This document shows, one piece after another, positions 22,732 through 31,695 of a stretch of DNA of 36,489 nucleotides. Each line of letters opens with the position of its first letter. Within the stretch, counting starts at the first letter, position 1. The DNA is from Flavobacteriales bacterium. GTDB lineage: Bacteria > Bacteroidota > Bacteroidia > Flavobacteriales > BACL11. Both the position numbers and the translations under genes were made by a program. Below the pieces are notes generated by a model that made no database searches, had not been told where the DNA came from, and was given only the letters and a program-made list of their open reading frames with translations. The stretch spans positions 1 through 36,489 of the forward strand of contig PAHP01000014.1 of NCBI GenBank assembly GCA_002705205.1. The letters are read 5' to 3'.

Positions 22732-25663
22732 TTAAACTATCATAAATTACTTGCATAATCTCTGTCCTTACATCCATATCAAGTAGTTTCTTATTATTTA
22801 CATCAGGGTGGATTCTGTTTGACAAAAATATATAAATTACTTGTTTCTGAGGGTCAGCCCATGCTATAGTTCCTGTAAATCCACTATGACCAAAACTTAA
22901 AGAGGAGACACATTGACAAGTTGGACCTCCTTCTTCATTTTCTAAGACGGGCTTATCAAATCCTGCCCCTCTCCTGTTTTCATCAGCACAAAATTGACAT
23001 CTTGTAAATTCTTCAATAACTTCTTCGCTTAAGTAACGTTCACCTGCATATTGACCTTTCTGCAAATACATTTGCATTAATTTTGCCAAATCGTTTGCAT
23101 TAGAGAAAAGTCCAGCATGACCACCTATCCCTCCCTGCATTGCAGCCCCCATATCGTGCACATATCCTTTTAAAAGTTGACTTCTATATTCAAAATCATT
23201 TTCAGTTGGAATAATTCTAGATTCATTAAGTCTATCCAGTGGAAGATACCCCATATTCTCCATTCCTAGTCCTTTATAGAATTTCATATTAACTATCTTA
23301 TCTAATGATAAAGAATACTTCTTTTCAATAATTTCTTTAAAAAAATAATAACCTAGATCAGAATAACGATATTCTTTCTTTTCTAATAAATCAGAATCTA
23401 TTACTTGTTTAATTATTGAATCAGGGTATTCTTGGTGTAGATATATACCTTCTGAGACTTTATACGGATATATCTCAGACTGATTAGGACTATATAACGT
23501 ATCTCTCAAACTCATTATTCCTGAAACAGAATCTTTAACTAATGTTTTCTTATAAAAAGGAATCCATGGAAATAATCTTGCCTGATGTGATAAAACATCA
23601 CGAATAATCAAAGGAGCTTTATCTGTTGAATCTAAAGCTAAATAATCCCCAAGCTTAGCATCTAAATCTAACTCGTTACTATCAACCATGTGCATTAAGA
23701 TCGGAACAGTTGCTCCAATTTTTGTAATAGAGGCTAAATCATAAACATCAGAATTATTTACTTTATATTTATTCTGATATGTATGAAACCCATACGATTT
23801 ATTAAAAAAGATATTCCCATCTATAGCAATTAAAACTTGACAACCAGGAGTTGCTCTCTCAGAAATTGCATTATCTACAATACTATCTATTTTATAGAAG
23901 AAATCTGAGCTAATATCTATTTCTTCAGCACTAACATAATTCATTCTTATTGAATTAGTTGCTGACCCAGAATTAATATCGTAATGCTTAGTACTAACTG
24001 GTAACTTGCCACTAATGCCAATTCCTCCGAAAATTGCCTTAGCAAGTTCCTTCTGTGCAACTTCACTATTCTGATACCCTAATAGAAGTGCGTCAAAATT
24101 ATTTGTAACCAAAAATGAATTTATACTATATGGATTAGCAAAAACACTAATAACTACTTTAGATTGCAATGCAATAGATTGCAGTAGAATGTCTGTTCCT
24201 CTTGCAATCTTGTAAGATTTCCAAGCATTCGCATTTGATTTATGAATACCTACAATAACTAAATTATATTTTGATAATTTATTCAACAAAACTGCTTGTT
24301 CAGTAGAACTAGCATTCTCATTAATAATAAAATGCTTAATAGGAGCATAATTTGAAAGCATCTTTTGAAATTCACTATCAACCTCTCCTATACTTACAGA
24401 AGCAATATTTAAAGTATCTAATCTTTCTAAAGGCAATAACTTGTTATAGTTCTGCAATAATGTTAATGAAGATTGCACTAGTTTCTTATTTAAAAGATCA
24501 GTTTCTCTTATAATTATCTTATTAGGGATTTTGGAAATATCTACTGGTCTATAATTATCTAGGCCCATCCACTTCTTTGCTTTTAAGATCTTTAAACATC
24601 TTTCGTCAATCTCTTTCTGAGTAATTTGTTTTTGATTAATAGCTTTTTGTATCTCCTTGATTGCTCTTGGCACATCTTCTGAAAAAAGCAAAACATCGTT
24701 ACCAGCAAGTAATGCTTTTACATCTACGATGCCTGGTTCATAGAATTGACTTACTCCTTTCATATTAAGAGCATCAGTTATTGTAAGACCTGTAAACTTC
24801 ATCTCATTCTTAAGTAGTCCATTTACTACCTTTTCAGATAAGGTAGATGCCAAATCCTCAGTGTTATCCAAAGAAGGAATATATAAATGAGCTACCATAA
24901 CAGAACCAAGTCCTTTATTTATTAATTCTTTAAATGGCAATAATTCTACTTCTTCTAATCTATACTTTAAATTATTTACTGTTGGTAAGGTTTTATGAGA
25001 ATCCGTATCAGTATCACCATGTCCAGGGAAATGTTTAGCACAAGCAAGGATTTTATTATTCTGCATACCTCTCATATAAGCTAATCCCATTTGAGCAACC
25101 TTTTCTGGATTCTCTCCAAATGAACGATTATTTATTATAGGATTCTCCGGATTTGAATTAACATCAACAACAGGAGCAAAATTAATATGTGTTCCAATTA
25201 ATTTACACTGCCTAGCAACCTCCACTCCCATATCGTAAATAAGACTAGAATCTTCAATAGCTCCTAATGTCATTTGCCAAGGGAACCGTAAAGCAGAATC
25301 TAACCTCATAGCTACTCCCCATTCTGCATCAATAGCAATCATCAATGGAGTCTTAGATATTGACTGATAGTAATTAGTTAGCTTTGCTTGCCTAACAGGT
25401 CCCCCTTGTAAAAACATTAATCCTCCAATCTTATAGTGTTCTACCAGATCAGTAATCTGTTGTTTATGTAGTTCTCCTTTATTTGAATAAGCAGCAACCA
25501 TAAAAAGCTGAGCAATTCTTTCTTCTTCTGATAAGTTTAAGAGCACACTATCAGCCCATTCAGTTGAATCATCTAAAAAAACCGCTCTATTTTGTGCAGA
25601 AACATTTAATATACTAATTAGAATAATAAATGTAACTAGAGTTATCTTTGTGTATCTTATCAT
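22721..25663 (-). CDS. GH3 beta-N-acetylglucosaminidase-like / serine hydrolase (beta-lactamase fold) fusion
   Basis: This 980-residue exported protein (signal 1 to about 23, VSAQ) has two enzyme parts. Residues about 35-370 are a GH3 domain of the NagZ type, with AKHFPGHGDTDTDSH (His 211 and 215) and the nucleophile Asp 297 in TDALNMKG; a GH3 C-terminal-like domain follows to about 570. Residues about 585-975 are a class C beta-lactamase-fold domain with SITK (Ser 645, Lys 648), YSD (767-769) and FGHSGFTGT. Such fusions are known in Bacteroidota and suggest periplasmic peptidoglycan turnover, one part cutting GlcNAc bonds and the other peptides; the split of roles is inference. It starts an operon with bshA and coaE. 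Confidence 0.93.
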   Translation of the reverse strand: MIRYTKITLVTFIILISILNVSAQNRAVFLDDSTEWADSVLLNLSEEERIAQLFMVAAYSNKGELHKQQITDLVEHYKIGGLMFLQGGPVRQAKLTNYYQSISKTPLMIAIDAEWGVAMRLDSALRFPWQMTLGAIEDSSLIYDMGVEVARQCKLIGTHINFAPVVDVNSNPENPIINNRSFGENPEKVAQMGLAYMRGMQNNKILACAKHFPGHGDTDTDSHKTLPTVNNLKYRLEEVELLPFKELINKGLGSVMVAHLYIPSLDNTEDLASTLSEKVVNGLLKNEMKFTGLTITDALNMKGVSQFYEPGIVDVKALLAGNDVLLFSEDVPRAIKEIQKAINQKQITQKEIDERCLKILKAKKWMGLDNYRPVDISKIPNKIIIRETDLLNKKLVQSSLTLLQNYNKLLPLERLDTLNIASVSIGEVDSEFQKMLSNYAPIKHFIINENASSTEQAVLLNKLSKYNLVIVGIHKSNANAWKSYKIARGTDILLQSIALQSKVVISVFANPYSINSFLVTNNFDALLLGYQNSEVAQKELAKAIFGGIGISGKLPVSTKHYDINSGSATNSIRMNYVSAEEIDISSDFFYKIDSIVDNAISERATPGCQVLIAIDGNIFFNKSYGFHTYQNKYKVNNSDVYDLASITKIGATVPILMHMVDSNELDLDAKLGDYLALDSTDKAPLIIRDVLSHQARLFPWIPFYKKTLVKDSVSGIMSLRDTLYSPNQSEIYPYKVSEGIYLHQEYPDSIIKQVIDSDLLEKKEYRYSDLGYYFFKEIIEKKYSLSLDKIVNMKFYKGLGMENMGYLPLDRLNESRIIPTENDFEYRSQLLKGYVHDMGAAMQGGIGGHAGLFSNANDLAKLMQMYLQKGQYAGERYLSEEVIEEFTRCQFCADENRRGAGFDKPVLENEEGGPTCQCVSSLSFGHSGFTGTIAWADPQKQVIYIFLSNRIHPDVNNKKLLDMDVRTEIMQVIYDSLNER

Positions 25664-25706
25664 ATATGTAAAATTAAAAATTGTTAGAGAATCAATAAAG
25701 AATTAA

Positions 25707-25714
25707 CAAAAGTA
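25707..25714 (-). promoter_or_regulatory. TAnnTTTG -7 box for the GH3-bshA-coaE operon
   Basis: The minus strand reads TACTTTTG 43 bases before the ATG at 25663. It is divergent from the box at 25745-25752, about 30 bases away. Confidence 0.66.
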
Positions 25715-25744
25715 AAATCATTACTTATCAACTAAATTATTTAA

Positions 25745-25752
25745 TATTTTTG
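25745..25752 (+). promoter_or_regulatory. TAnnTTTG -7 box, near-leaderless, for the small gene before mutL
   Basis: TATTTTTG ends 5 bases before the ATG at 25758 and continues GCAG, as several other boxes in the window do. Confidence 0.68.
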
Positions 25753-25757
25753 CAGAC

Positions 25758-25994
25758 ATGAGAACACCAATAATACCTTCTTTTTTTAAAACTTCAAAAG
25801 CAAAATCATTTTCATTTAAACCTAGATATTACAATGAACAAAAAGAAAGAATAGAAGCATTAATGAAAGGTGAAGAAAAAAATATAAGATTCAAAATAAG
25901 TCGTACTAAAAAAGAAGAAAAAGGAAGAGGAATAAAAATAATACTTCTTATTATTATTTTATCTTTGCTAGCTTACACATTTATCATTAATTAA
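25758..25994 (+). CDS. Small membrane protein of the mutL operon (sometimes mislabelled riboflavin synthase subunit beta)
   Basis: This 78-residue protein has a basic N-terminal part with FSFKPRYYNEQKER, then one C-terminal membrane helix (about 59-76, IKIILLIIILSLLAYTFII). Flavobacteria carry a similar short protein with a K/F-PRYYN motif directly before mutL; databases often name it riboflavin synthase beta subunit without enzymatic basis. Function unknown. The next gene, mutL, starts 14 bases downstream. Confidence 0.8.
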   Translation: MRTPIIPSFFKTSKAKSFSFKPRYYNEQKERIEALMKGEEKNIRFKISRTKKEEKGRGIKIILLIIILSLLAYTFIIN

Positions 25995-26008
25995 GCAAAT
26001 AATTAGCA

Positions 26009-27763
26009 TTGGATATCATTCAATTATTACCTAGCCATGTTGCAAACCAAATTGCTGCAGGAGAAGTGATTCAAAGACCAGCATCAGCAGTAAAAGAAAT
26101 GCTTGAGAATGCTTTAGATGCTGGAAGCTCAGAAATTAAAATTTTTGTAAAAGATGCTGGTAGATCTTTATTACAAATAGTTGATAATGGATGCGGAATG
26201 AGTACAAAAGATGCAAAAATGTGCTTTAAACGCCACGCTACCTCAAAAATTAAGAACGCTGATGATCTGTTCAACATTAAAACAATGGGCTTTAGAGGTG
26301 AAGCGATGGCTTCAATCGGAGCAATTGCTCATGTTGAAATAAAAACAAAGCTTACAAGTAAAGAGCTAGGCACGCATCTAATAATTGAAGGAGGAAAAAT
26401 AAAGGATTCTAATGATTGTGGTACTGCAGATGGCACTTCAATAAAAGTAAAGAATCTTTTCTACAATGTTCCAGCTAGAAGAAAATTCCTAAAATCTGAC
26501 AAAGTAGAAATGCGTCATATTAATGAAGAATTTATCAGAGTTGCTCTCGCAAACCCTAATATAAAGATGCAACTCTTCCATAATGAGAAAGAAGTTTTCC
26601 ACTTGCCAAAAAGTAATTTTAGACAGAGAATTGTAAATATCATTGGAGGCAAAAAGAATGAATCCTTAGTACCTGTAAAAGAAGAAACAACATTAGTAGA
26701 AGTTAGTGGATTTGTCGGAAAGCCTGAGTCCGCAAAAAGAACAAGAGGAGAACAGTATTTCTTTGTAAACGGACGATACATTAAGAGCCATTATTTACAC
26801 CATGCAGTAAATAAAGCATTCGAAGAATTAATCCCTAATAATTATTTTCCTTCGTATTTTATCAATCTAGTCATTGATCCACAACTCATTGATATTAATA
26901 TTCACCCAACAAAGACAGAAATAAAATTTGAAGATGAAAAAGCTATCTATGCAATTATACGAGCTTCTGTAAAGAGATCTTTAGGAGCGTACAACATTGC
27001 TCCTTCAATAGATTTTGCCCAAGAACTATCATTTAACATAGATTACACAAAAAATACAACGAATAATCTAAAGCAGCCTGAAATTAAAATTGACCCGAAT
27101 TACACTCCTTTTAAAACTGAAGCTAAAGAACAGATAGAAACACATGAAATAATTAAAGAAGAAAAATTAAAGCAATCGTCTTTTAGCAAAATAATAGACA
27201 GCGAAAGAGAATTAGAAGATATAAATCAAATTGGAAATTGTTTTATTGCTGTTCCAAATAAAGAAGGATTACTATTAATGCATCAAAGAAGAGCACATAA
27301 ACGGATATTATTTGAATATTTTAGAAAAACTATATCAGCAAATAAAGGCCAATCACAAAAATTATTATTTCCAAAAGAAATTAAATTCAGCACCCTTGAC
27401 CTAATAACTATCTCTGAAATGAAAGAAGAATTATCAAGAGTTGGTTTTAATATTAATATTGAGAAAGATAGCATAATAATAACAGGAGTACCTTCAGAAT
27501 GCATGCAAGAAAACCTACAATCTATAATTGAAAACCTTATTGAACAAGAAAAGAACTCAGAATCTTTAGAGACTAATCACAACCAAAATTTAGCACTATC
27601 TCTTGCAAAATCATTAGCGATTAAGAAGGTAAAAGCGCTAGATAAAAAAGAAATAATGTCTTTAAAAAATGAATTATTCAAATGTGAATTTCCTAGCGTA
27701 TGTCCTAATGGGAAACGGACTATGATTCAACTAAAAACTAGTGAAATAGAAAAATACTTCTAA
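26009..27763 (+). CDS. mutL: DNA mismatch repair protein MutL
   Basis: This 584-residue protein starts (TTG codon) DIIQLLPSHVANQIAAGEVIQRPASAVKE and has the GHKL ATPase motifs ENALDAGS, DNGCGM, GFRGEAMASI and GTSIKVKNLFYNVPARRKFL, then the second N-terminal domain with NGRYIKSHYL and INIHPTKTEIKF. The C-terminal dimerisation domain is present, but the position of the endonuclease motif DQHAxxE reads LMHQRRAHKRILFE, so the metal-binding Asp, His and Glu are missing, and the end is VCPNGKRTMIQL. It couples mismatch recognition by MutS to later repair steps. TTG is used because the family starts at this point and no ATG is near. Confidence 0.96.
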   Translation: MDIIQLLPSHVANQIAAGEVIQRPASAVKEMLENALDAGSSEIKIFVKDAGRSLLQIVDNGCGMSTKDAKMCFKRHATSKIKNADDLFNIKTMGFRGEAMASIGAIAHVEIKTKLTSKELGTHLIIEGGKIKDSNDCGTADGTSIKVKNLFYNVPARRKFLKSDKVEMRHINEEFIRVALANPNIKMQLFHNEKEVFHLPKSNFRQRIVNIIGGKKNESLVPVKEETTLVEVSGFVGKPESAKRTRGEQYFFVNGRYIKSHYLHHAVNKAFEELIPNNYFPSYFINLVIDPQLIDINIHPTKTEIKFEDEKAIYAIIRASVKRSLGAYNIAPSIDFAQELSFNIDYTKNTTNNLKQPEIKIDPNYTPFKTEAKEQIETHEIIKEEKLKQSSFSKIIDSERELEDINQIGNCFIAVPNKEGLLLMHQRRAHKRILFEYFRKTISANKGQSQKLLFPKEIKFSTLDLITISEMKEELSRVGFNINIEKDSIIITGVPSECMQENLQSIIENLIEQEKNSESLETNHNQNLALSLAKSLAIKKVKALDKKEIMSLKNELFKCEFPSVCPNGKRTMIQLKTSEIEKYF

Positions 27764-27765
27764 CT

Positions 27766-28503
27766 ATGTATAGAGCAACATCTTTCAGTCAACTGCCAGA
27801 GGTCATTAAGAATCTACTTATAATAAATGGTCTATTATTTTTCGCAACAATCTCATTAGAAAATTACGGTGTCGATCTAACAAGCTTACTTGCCTTGCAC
27901 CAATTACAATCTGCTAATTTTATGCCTCATCAACTGATCACGCACTTTTTTATGCATGCAACATTTAGCCATCTATTCTTTAATATGTTTGCTCTGTGGA
28001 TGTTTGGAAAAATATTAGAAAATGTTTGGGGTCCAAAAAGATTCTTGATCTATTATATGGTTACAGCATTGGGAGCTGCTCTATTGCACTTAGGTGTAAG
28101 TCAATATGAGATTCAAAATCTTCAATCTCAACTAAAAGCTACTGATTTAAATATTCTTTTAGAAAATGGAAAGAGCATCCTTGAAGGAAATCAAAATTAC
28201 TCAAATCAAATAATGGGAAAACTTAATTTACTAATTAATACGCCAACAGTAGGAGCTTCTGGCGCTGTATTTGGAATCTTATTAGCCTTTGGAATGTTAT
28301 TTCCCAACACTCTGCTTTACATATATTTCGCAATCCCTGTAAAGGCTAAGTATTTTGTAATACTATATGGTGCTTTAGAACTTTATTTAGGAATAAGCAA
28401 TAATCCTGCCGACAATGTAGCTCATTTTGCTCATTTAGGAGGTATGTTATTTGGATTCCTACTTTTAAAATATTGGCAGAAAAATCATACTCAATTTTAC
28501 TAA
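27766..28503 (+). CDS. Rhomboid family intramembrane serine protease (first copy)
   Basis: This 245-residue membrane protein has the rhomboid core: HFFMHATFSHLFFNMFALWMFG, the catalytic Ser in GASGAVFG and the catalytic His in HFAHLGGMLFG. A stretch of about 45 residues (NLQSQLKATDLN...NQNYSNQ) between helices forms a soluble loop. It cleaves membrane-spanning substrates. It starts 2 bases after mutL and its stop overlaps the next rhomboid gene (TAATG). Confidence 0.93.
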   Translation: MYRATSFSQLPEVIKNLLIINGLLFFATISLENYGVDLTSLLALHQLQSANFMPHQLITHFFMHATFSHLFFNMFALWMFGKILENVWGPKRFLIYYMVTALGAALLHLGVSQYEIQNLQSQLKATDLNILLENGKSILEGNQNYSNQIMGKLNLLINTPTVGASGAVFGILLAFGMLFPNTLLYIYFAIPVKAKYFVILYGALELYLGISNNPADNVAHFAHLGGMLFGFLLLKYWQKNHTQFY

Positions 28504-29381
28504 TGAACAGTCTCTTGAACAGCTTTCAGAAAGATTTTAAAGAGGGAACAATCCTACACAAACTGATATATACTAATACTGGACTATTCTTTCTTTTCAG
28601 CATAATAGAGGTATTCTCTTATTTGTTCTTGTTTGACATTAAACCTATTTTAAATAAACTTTACCTTCCTGCAAATAACAATATACTTATTAATCAACCC
28701 TGGACATTTATTACTTATATGTTCTTGCATGGCAATTTTCTTCATTTACTTTTTAATATGCTATGGTTACATTTTGGGGGGAAAATCTTTCTTAGATACT
28801 TACAGCCCAAACAATTATTAGCAGTCTATATACTAGGAGGAATCAGTGGAGGGCTGTTATTTATACTAGCATTTAACTATGTACCAGCATTACAAGCCTT
28901 AACTTTAGATGCCAGAGCAGTAGGAGCATCAGCTTCCGTACTTGCTATCATGGTTGCTATTGCTACTTACTCTCCAAACTATAGTGTTCGATTACCTTTT
29001 ATTGGAACTCTAACACTAAAAAAGATTGCAATCGGATGTATTGCACTTGATATTCTAAGCATACCTAATGGGAACGCCGGAGGACATATAGCTCATTTAG
29101 GAGGTGCTTTTTTTGGATATTTTTACATAAAACAATTACAAAAAGGCAAAGATTATAGTGAAGGATTAAGCAAGCTTATTGATCGACTAATTAATACTTT
29201 TAAAACAAAAAATAAACTTAGAACAGTTCATAAAAAACCAAGATCAGATTATGAATTTAACTCTGATAAGATAGCTAAGCAAAAAGAAATTGATAAAATA
29301 TTAGAAAGAATTGCAAAATCAGGATATGAAAGCCTAAGCAAAGAAGAGAAAGCAACATTATTTAGTGCTAGCAAGAAATAA
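28503..29381 (+). CDS. Rhomboid family intramembrane serine protease (second copy)
   Basis: This 292-residue protein has FLHGNFLHLLFNMLWLHFGG, the catalytic Ser in GASASVLA and the His in GGHIAHLGGAFFGY. The cytosolic C-terminal tail (about 215-292) is basic and ends EKATLFSASKK. The start is the ATG at 28503 overlapping the preceding stop; a TTG 30 bases upstream would extend it into the previous gene. The first half of the tail resembles the short C-terminal tail of other flavobacterial rhomboids. The next gene starts immediately after its stop. Confidence 0.93.
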   Translation: MNSLLNSFQKDFKEGTILHKLIYTNTGLFFLFSIIEVFSYLFLFDIKPILNKLYLPANNNILINQPWTFITYMFLHGNFLHLLFNMLWLHFGGKIFLRYLQPKQLLAVYILGGISGGLLFILAFNYVPALQALTLDARAVGASASVLAIMVAIATYSPNYSVRLPFIGTLTLKKIAIGCIALDILSIPNGNAGGHIAHLGGAFFGYFYIKQLQKGKDYSEGLSKLIDRLINTFKTKNKLRTVHKKPRSDYEFNSDKIAKQKEIDKILERIAKSGYESLSKEEKATLFSASKK

Positions 29382-30428
29382 ATGAAAGGGCTATCACTTG
29401 TAAATAAACTACTTTATCTAATAAACTCTATTTGTTTACTACTACTACTTACCTCTTACTTATCACCTTATATTAGCCCAGCTATATTTTGGCCTATCTC
29501 CTTTTTTGGTTTATTATTTCCTATACTTTACTGTATTAATATCTTATTCTTTATTTATTGGGTCTTTAGTTTTAAGAAACCAATTTGGGCAAATCTTATC
29601 ATTTTAGGATTCGGATTCACGCATATTGGGAGCTTCTTAGGAATCACACCTGACAATACTTCATCAGAAGATAACACCAAGATAATCAGCTATAATGTCC
29701 GTTTATTTAACCGATATAATTGGCTTAAAAAAGAAAATGTAAAAGAAGAGATCTTTAATTTTATTAAAAAAGAAAATCCTGAGATATTATGTATCCAAGA
29801 ATTCTATACTGCAAATGAAATTCCAAATTTAGATTATCCTTTTAAACACATTGGCTTGCAAAGCAGAAAAAGCCAATGGCATATGGCTATTTACAGCAAA
29901 TACCCTCAGATAGATAAAAAAACAGTCAGTATAAAAGGTGAGCGCATGAATAATACTTGCATTTATTCTGATATAATAATAAATAAAGACACAATAAGGG
30001 TTTATAATATTCATTTAGCTAGTAATTGGTTTAAAATTTCAGACTATTCATTTATTAAAAACCCACAAAAAAATAAATTAAAAGAAGGATTAGTTGGCAT
30101 TTCTAAAAGAATGAAGAAGAGTTACAAGAAAAGAGCAGAAGAAGTAACGGTTATTAAAGAGCATATGCAAGAATCTCCATTTCCTATTATTATTTGTGGA
30201 GATTTTAATGACACGCCTCTATCATATGCTTATAATAAAATAAAAGGTGATTTAATTGATGCTTTTAACAGTTCAGCCAAAGGAATAGGAGATTCATTTG
30301 TGAAGATCCCTGCATTAAGAATTGACTACATCCTTCATGACAATAAAATACATAGCACTAACTACAAACAACACAAACAAATCTTATCAGATCATTATGC
30401 TATTAGTTGTGAGATTACTAATCCTTAA
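29382..30428 (+). CDS. Membrane-anchored endonuclease/exonuclease/phosphatase (EEP) family protein
   Basis: This 348-residue protein has about three N-terminal membrane helices (10-30, 36-62, 68-86) and an EEP domain from about 100: KIISYNVRLFNRY, ILCIQEFY (metal-binding Glu), IICGDFNDTPLSYAY and the C-terminal ILSDHYAI (catalytic Asp-His). Substrate could be nucleic acid or a phosphorylated lipid; the membrane anchor favours an extracytoplasmic role, which is inference. It abuts the second rhomboid gene with no gap and overlaps the convergent YbbR-like gene by 11 bases. Confidence 0.9.
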   Translation: MKGLSLVNKLLYLINSICLLLLLTSYLSPYISPAIFWPISFFGLLFPILYCINILFFIYWVFSFKKPIWANLIILGFGFTHIGSFLGITPDNTSSEDNTKIISYNVRLFNRYNWLKKENVKEEIFNFIKKENPEILCIQEFYTANEIPNLDYPFKHIGLQSRKSQWHMAIYSKYPQIDKKTVSIKGERMNNTCIYSDIIINKDTIRVYNIHLASNWFKISDYSFIKNPQKNKLKEGLVGISKRMKKSYKKRAEEVTVIKEHMQESPFPIIICGDFNDTPLSYAYNKIKGDLIDAFNSSAKGIGDSFVKIPALRIDYILHDNKIHSTNYKQHKQILSDHYAISCEITNP

Positions 30429-31398
30429 TTAGCAAGAACTCTAATCGCTTTGGATAAATGCGTTCTAACTTGACAAATGATGAAGTATTATCACACATTA
30501 CCTTTAATGTATTCTGATCTGATATCTCTGAAGCATCAATATAAATACGCAAAAAATCAGTTCTTAGAAGACTATATTTATCTTGTGGCAATCGTAATGT
30601 AACACTAACCTTCCTAGGAAATAATTTAAGAGTATACCCCTCTTTTAAATTACGGACTTCAACCTTCTGTTCAAATATTTCCTCAATAAATTGCTCTACC
30701 TTTATCTCGACATGAACAAAATCAGTACCACATTGTATTCCCTTAGGAATATGTAAGGAGAGCTCTTTATCTATATTATCATCAAGATTATTTAACTGCA
30801 ATAATTCTGTTTTAATAGATGTTAAAGTATCTAATATATTATTATCCCCATAAAGCATTACTGTAGTCGGGTTTATTACAATCTTATCAGATAACCAATA
30901 AGCCTGCTTTATATCAATTTCAGAATTTAAAACAACAGGAAGCTCTTTCTTACTTTTTTTTGTAAAAGATACAGATAACTTATCTGGACTAATATCCAAT
31001 ATCTCCATTGAAGAACCCAATACATCCGTAACATCTTTTCTTTTAGAGCTCATAATCCAAAATAGGTTCTTACCATTATTAGAAGGTTTAGAATTAGCTA
31101 TTTCATAATTTAATATCAATGATTTATTATTAAAAATATGAAATGACAAAATAGAAAACCCAGATGCTTTAACTCTAACCTCAATAGAATTTATAGGGAT
31201 ATCTATCTCTACCAAACCTACAGGAGCACTAGTATACTTTACAGGTATTTGTAAAGTTATTTCATGTGTTTTTGACAACATACTCAAGAACCAAAATGAA
31301 AAAGATATAAAGAAAAAAAGAACATATCGACTTAGCTTTTTATTTTCCGAGATATACTTAAAAAAACTAACTATTACTCTTTTTAAGTTGCTTAGCAT
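30418..31398 (-). CDS. YbbR-like (CdaR-type) domain protein
   Basis: This 326-residue protein has one N-terminal membrane helix (about 24-41, YVLFFFISFSFWFLSML) followed by an extracytoplasmic beta-rich region with YbbR-type repeats (EITLQIPVKYTSAPVGL, KLSVSFTKKSKKELPVVLNSEI, RKVSVTLRLPQ). In Firmicutes this family regulates the diadenylate cyclase CdaA; no cyclase gene is next to it here. Its ATG overlaps the stop of yajC (TAATG). It is the last gene of the Leu dehydrogenase-nusB-DUF1573-yajC unit; the usual next gene, coaE, is missing at this position. Confidence 0.88.
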   Translation of the reverse strand: MLSNLKRVIVSFFKYISENKKLSRYVLFFFISFSFWFLSMLSKTHEITLQIPVKYTSAPVGLVEIDIPINSIEVRVKASGFSILSFHIFNNKSLILNYEIANSKPSNNGKNLFWIMSSKRKDVTDVLGSSMEILDISPDKLSVSFTKKSKKELPVVLNSEIDIKQAYWLSDKIVINPTTVMLYGDNNILDTLTSIKTELLQLNNLDDNIDKELSLHIPKGIQCGTDFVHVEIKVEQFIEEIFEQKVEVRNLKEGYTLKLFPRKVSVTLRLPQDKYSLLRTDFLRIYIDASEISDQNTLKVMCDNTSSFVKLERIYPKRLEFLLIKD

Positions 31399-31694
31399 TA
31401 TTTTTGTTCAATAGAAGCATCACCATTCATTGACACGGCAGTTTTTTCCACTTTCAATATGTTATTTGCATGTGTCTCTAGAATAAAAGTGTCTTCTTTT
31501 ATATCAGTAATTTTACCATGAATACCACCAATAGTAATTACTTTATCTCCTTTCTTTAGTGCTGCTCGATATGCGCGCTCCTTCTTTTGTTTCTTTACCT
31601 GAGGACGAATCATAAAAAAATACATGACAGCAAATATCATACTGAACATAATTAACGAACTCATCCCCGTACCTCCTGCTTGTAATAATATCAT
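31398..31694 (-). CDS. yajC: Sec translocase accessory subunit YajC
   Basis: This 98-residue protein has one membrane helix (about 14-30) followed by the family motif FFMIRPQVKKQKKE and GDKVITIGGIHGKITDI. YajC associates with SecDF at the inner membrane in protein export. It is 1 base downstream of the DUF1573 gene and overlaps the YbbR-like start. Confidence 0.96.
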   Translation of the reverse strand: MILLQAGGTGMSSLIMFSMIFAVMYFFMIRPQVKKQKKERAYRAALKKGDKVITIGGIHGKITDIKEDTFILETHANNILKVEKTAVSMNGDASIEQK

Positions 31695-31695
31695 C

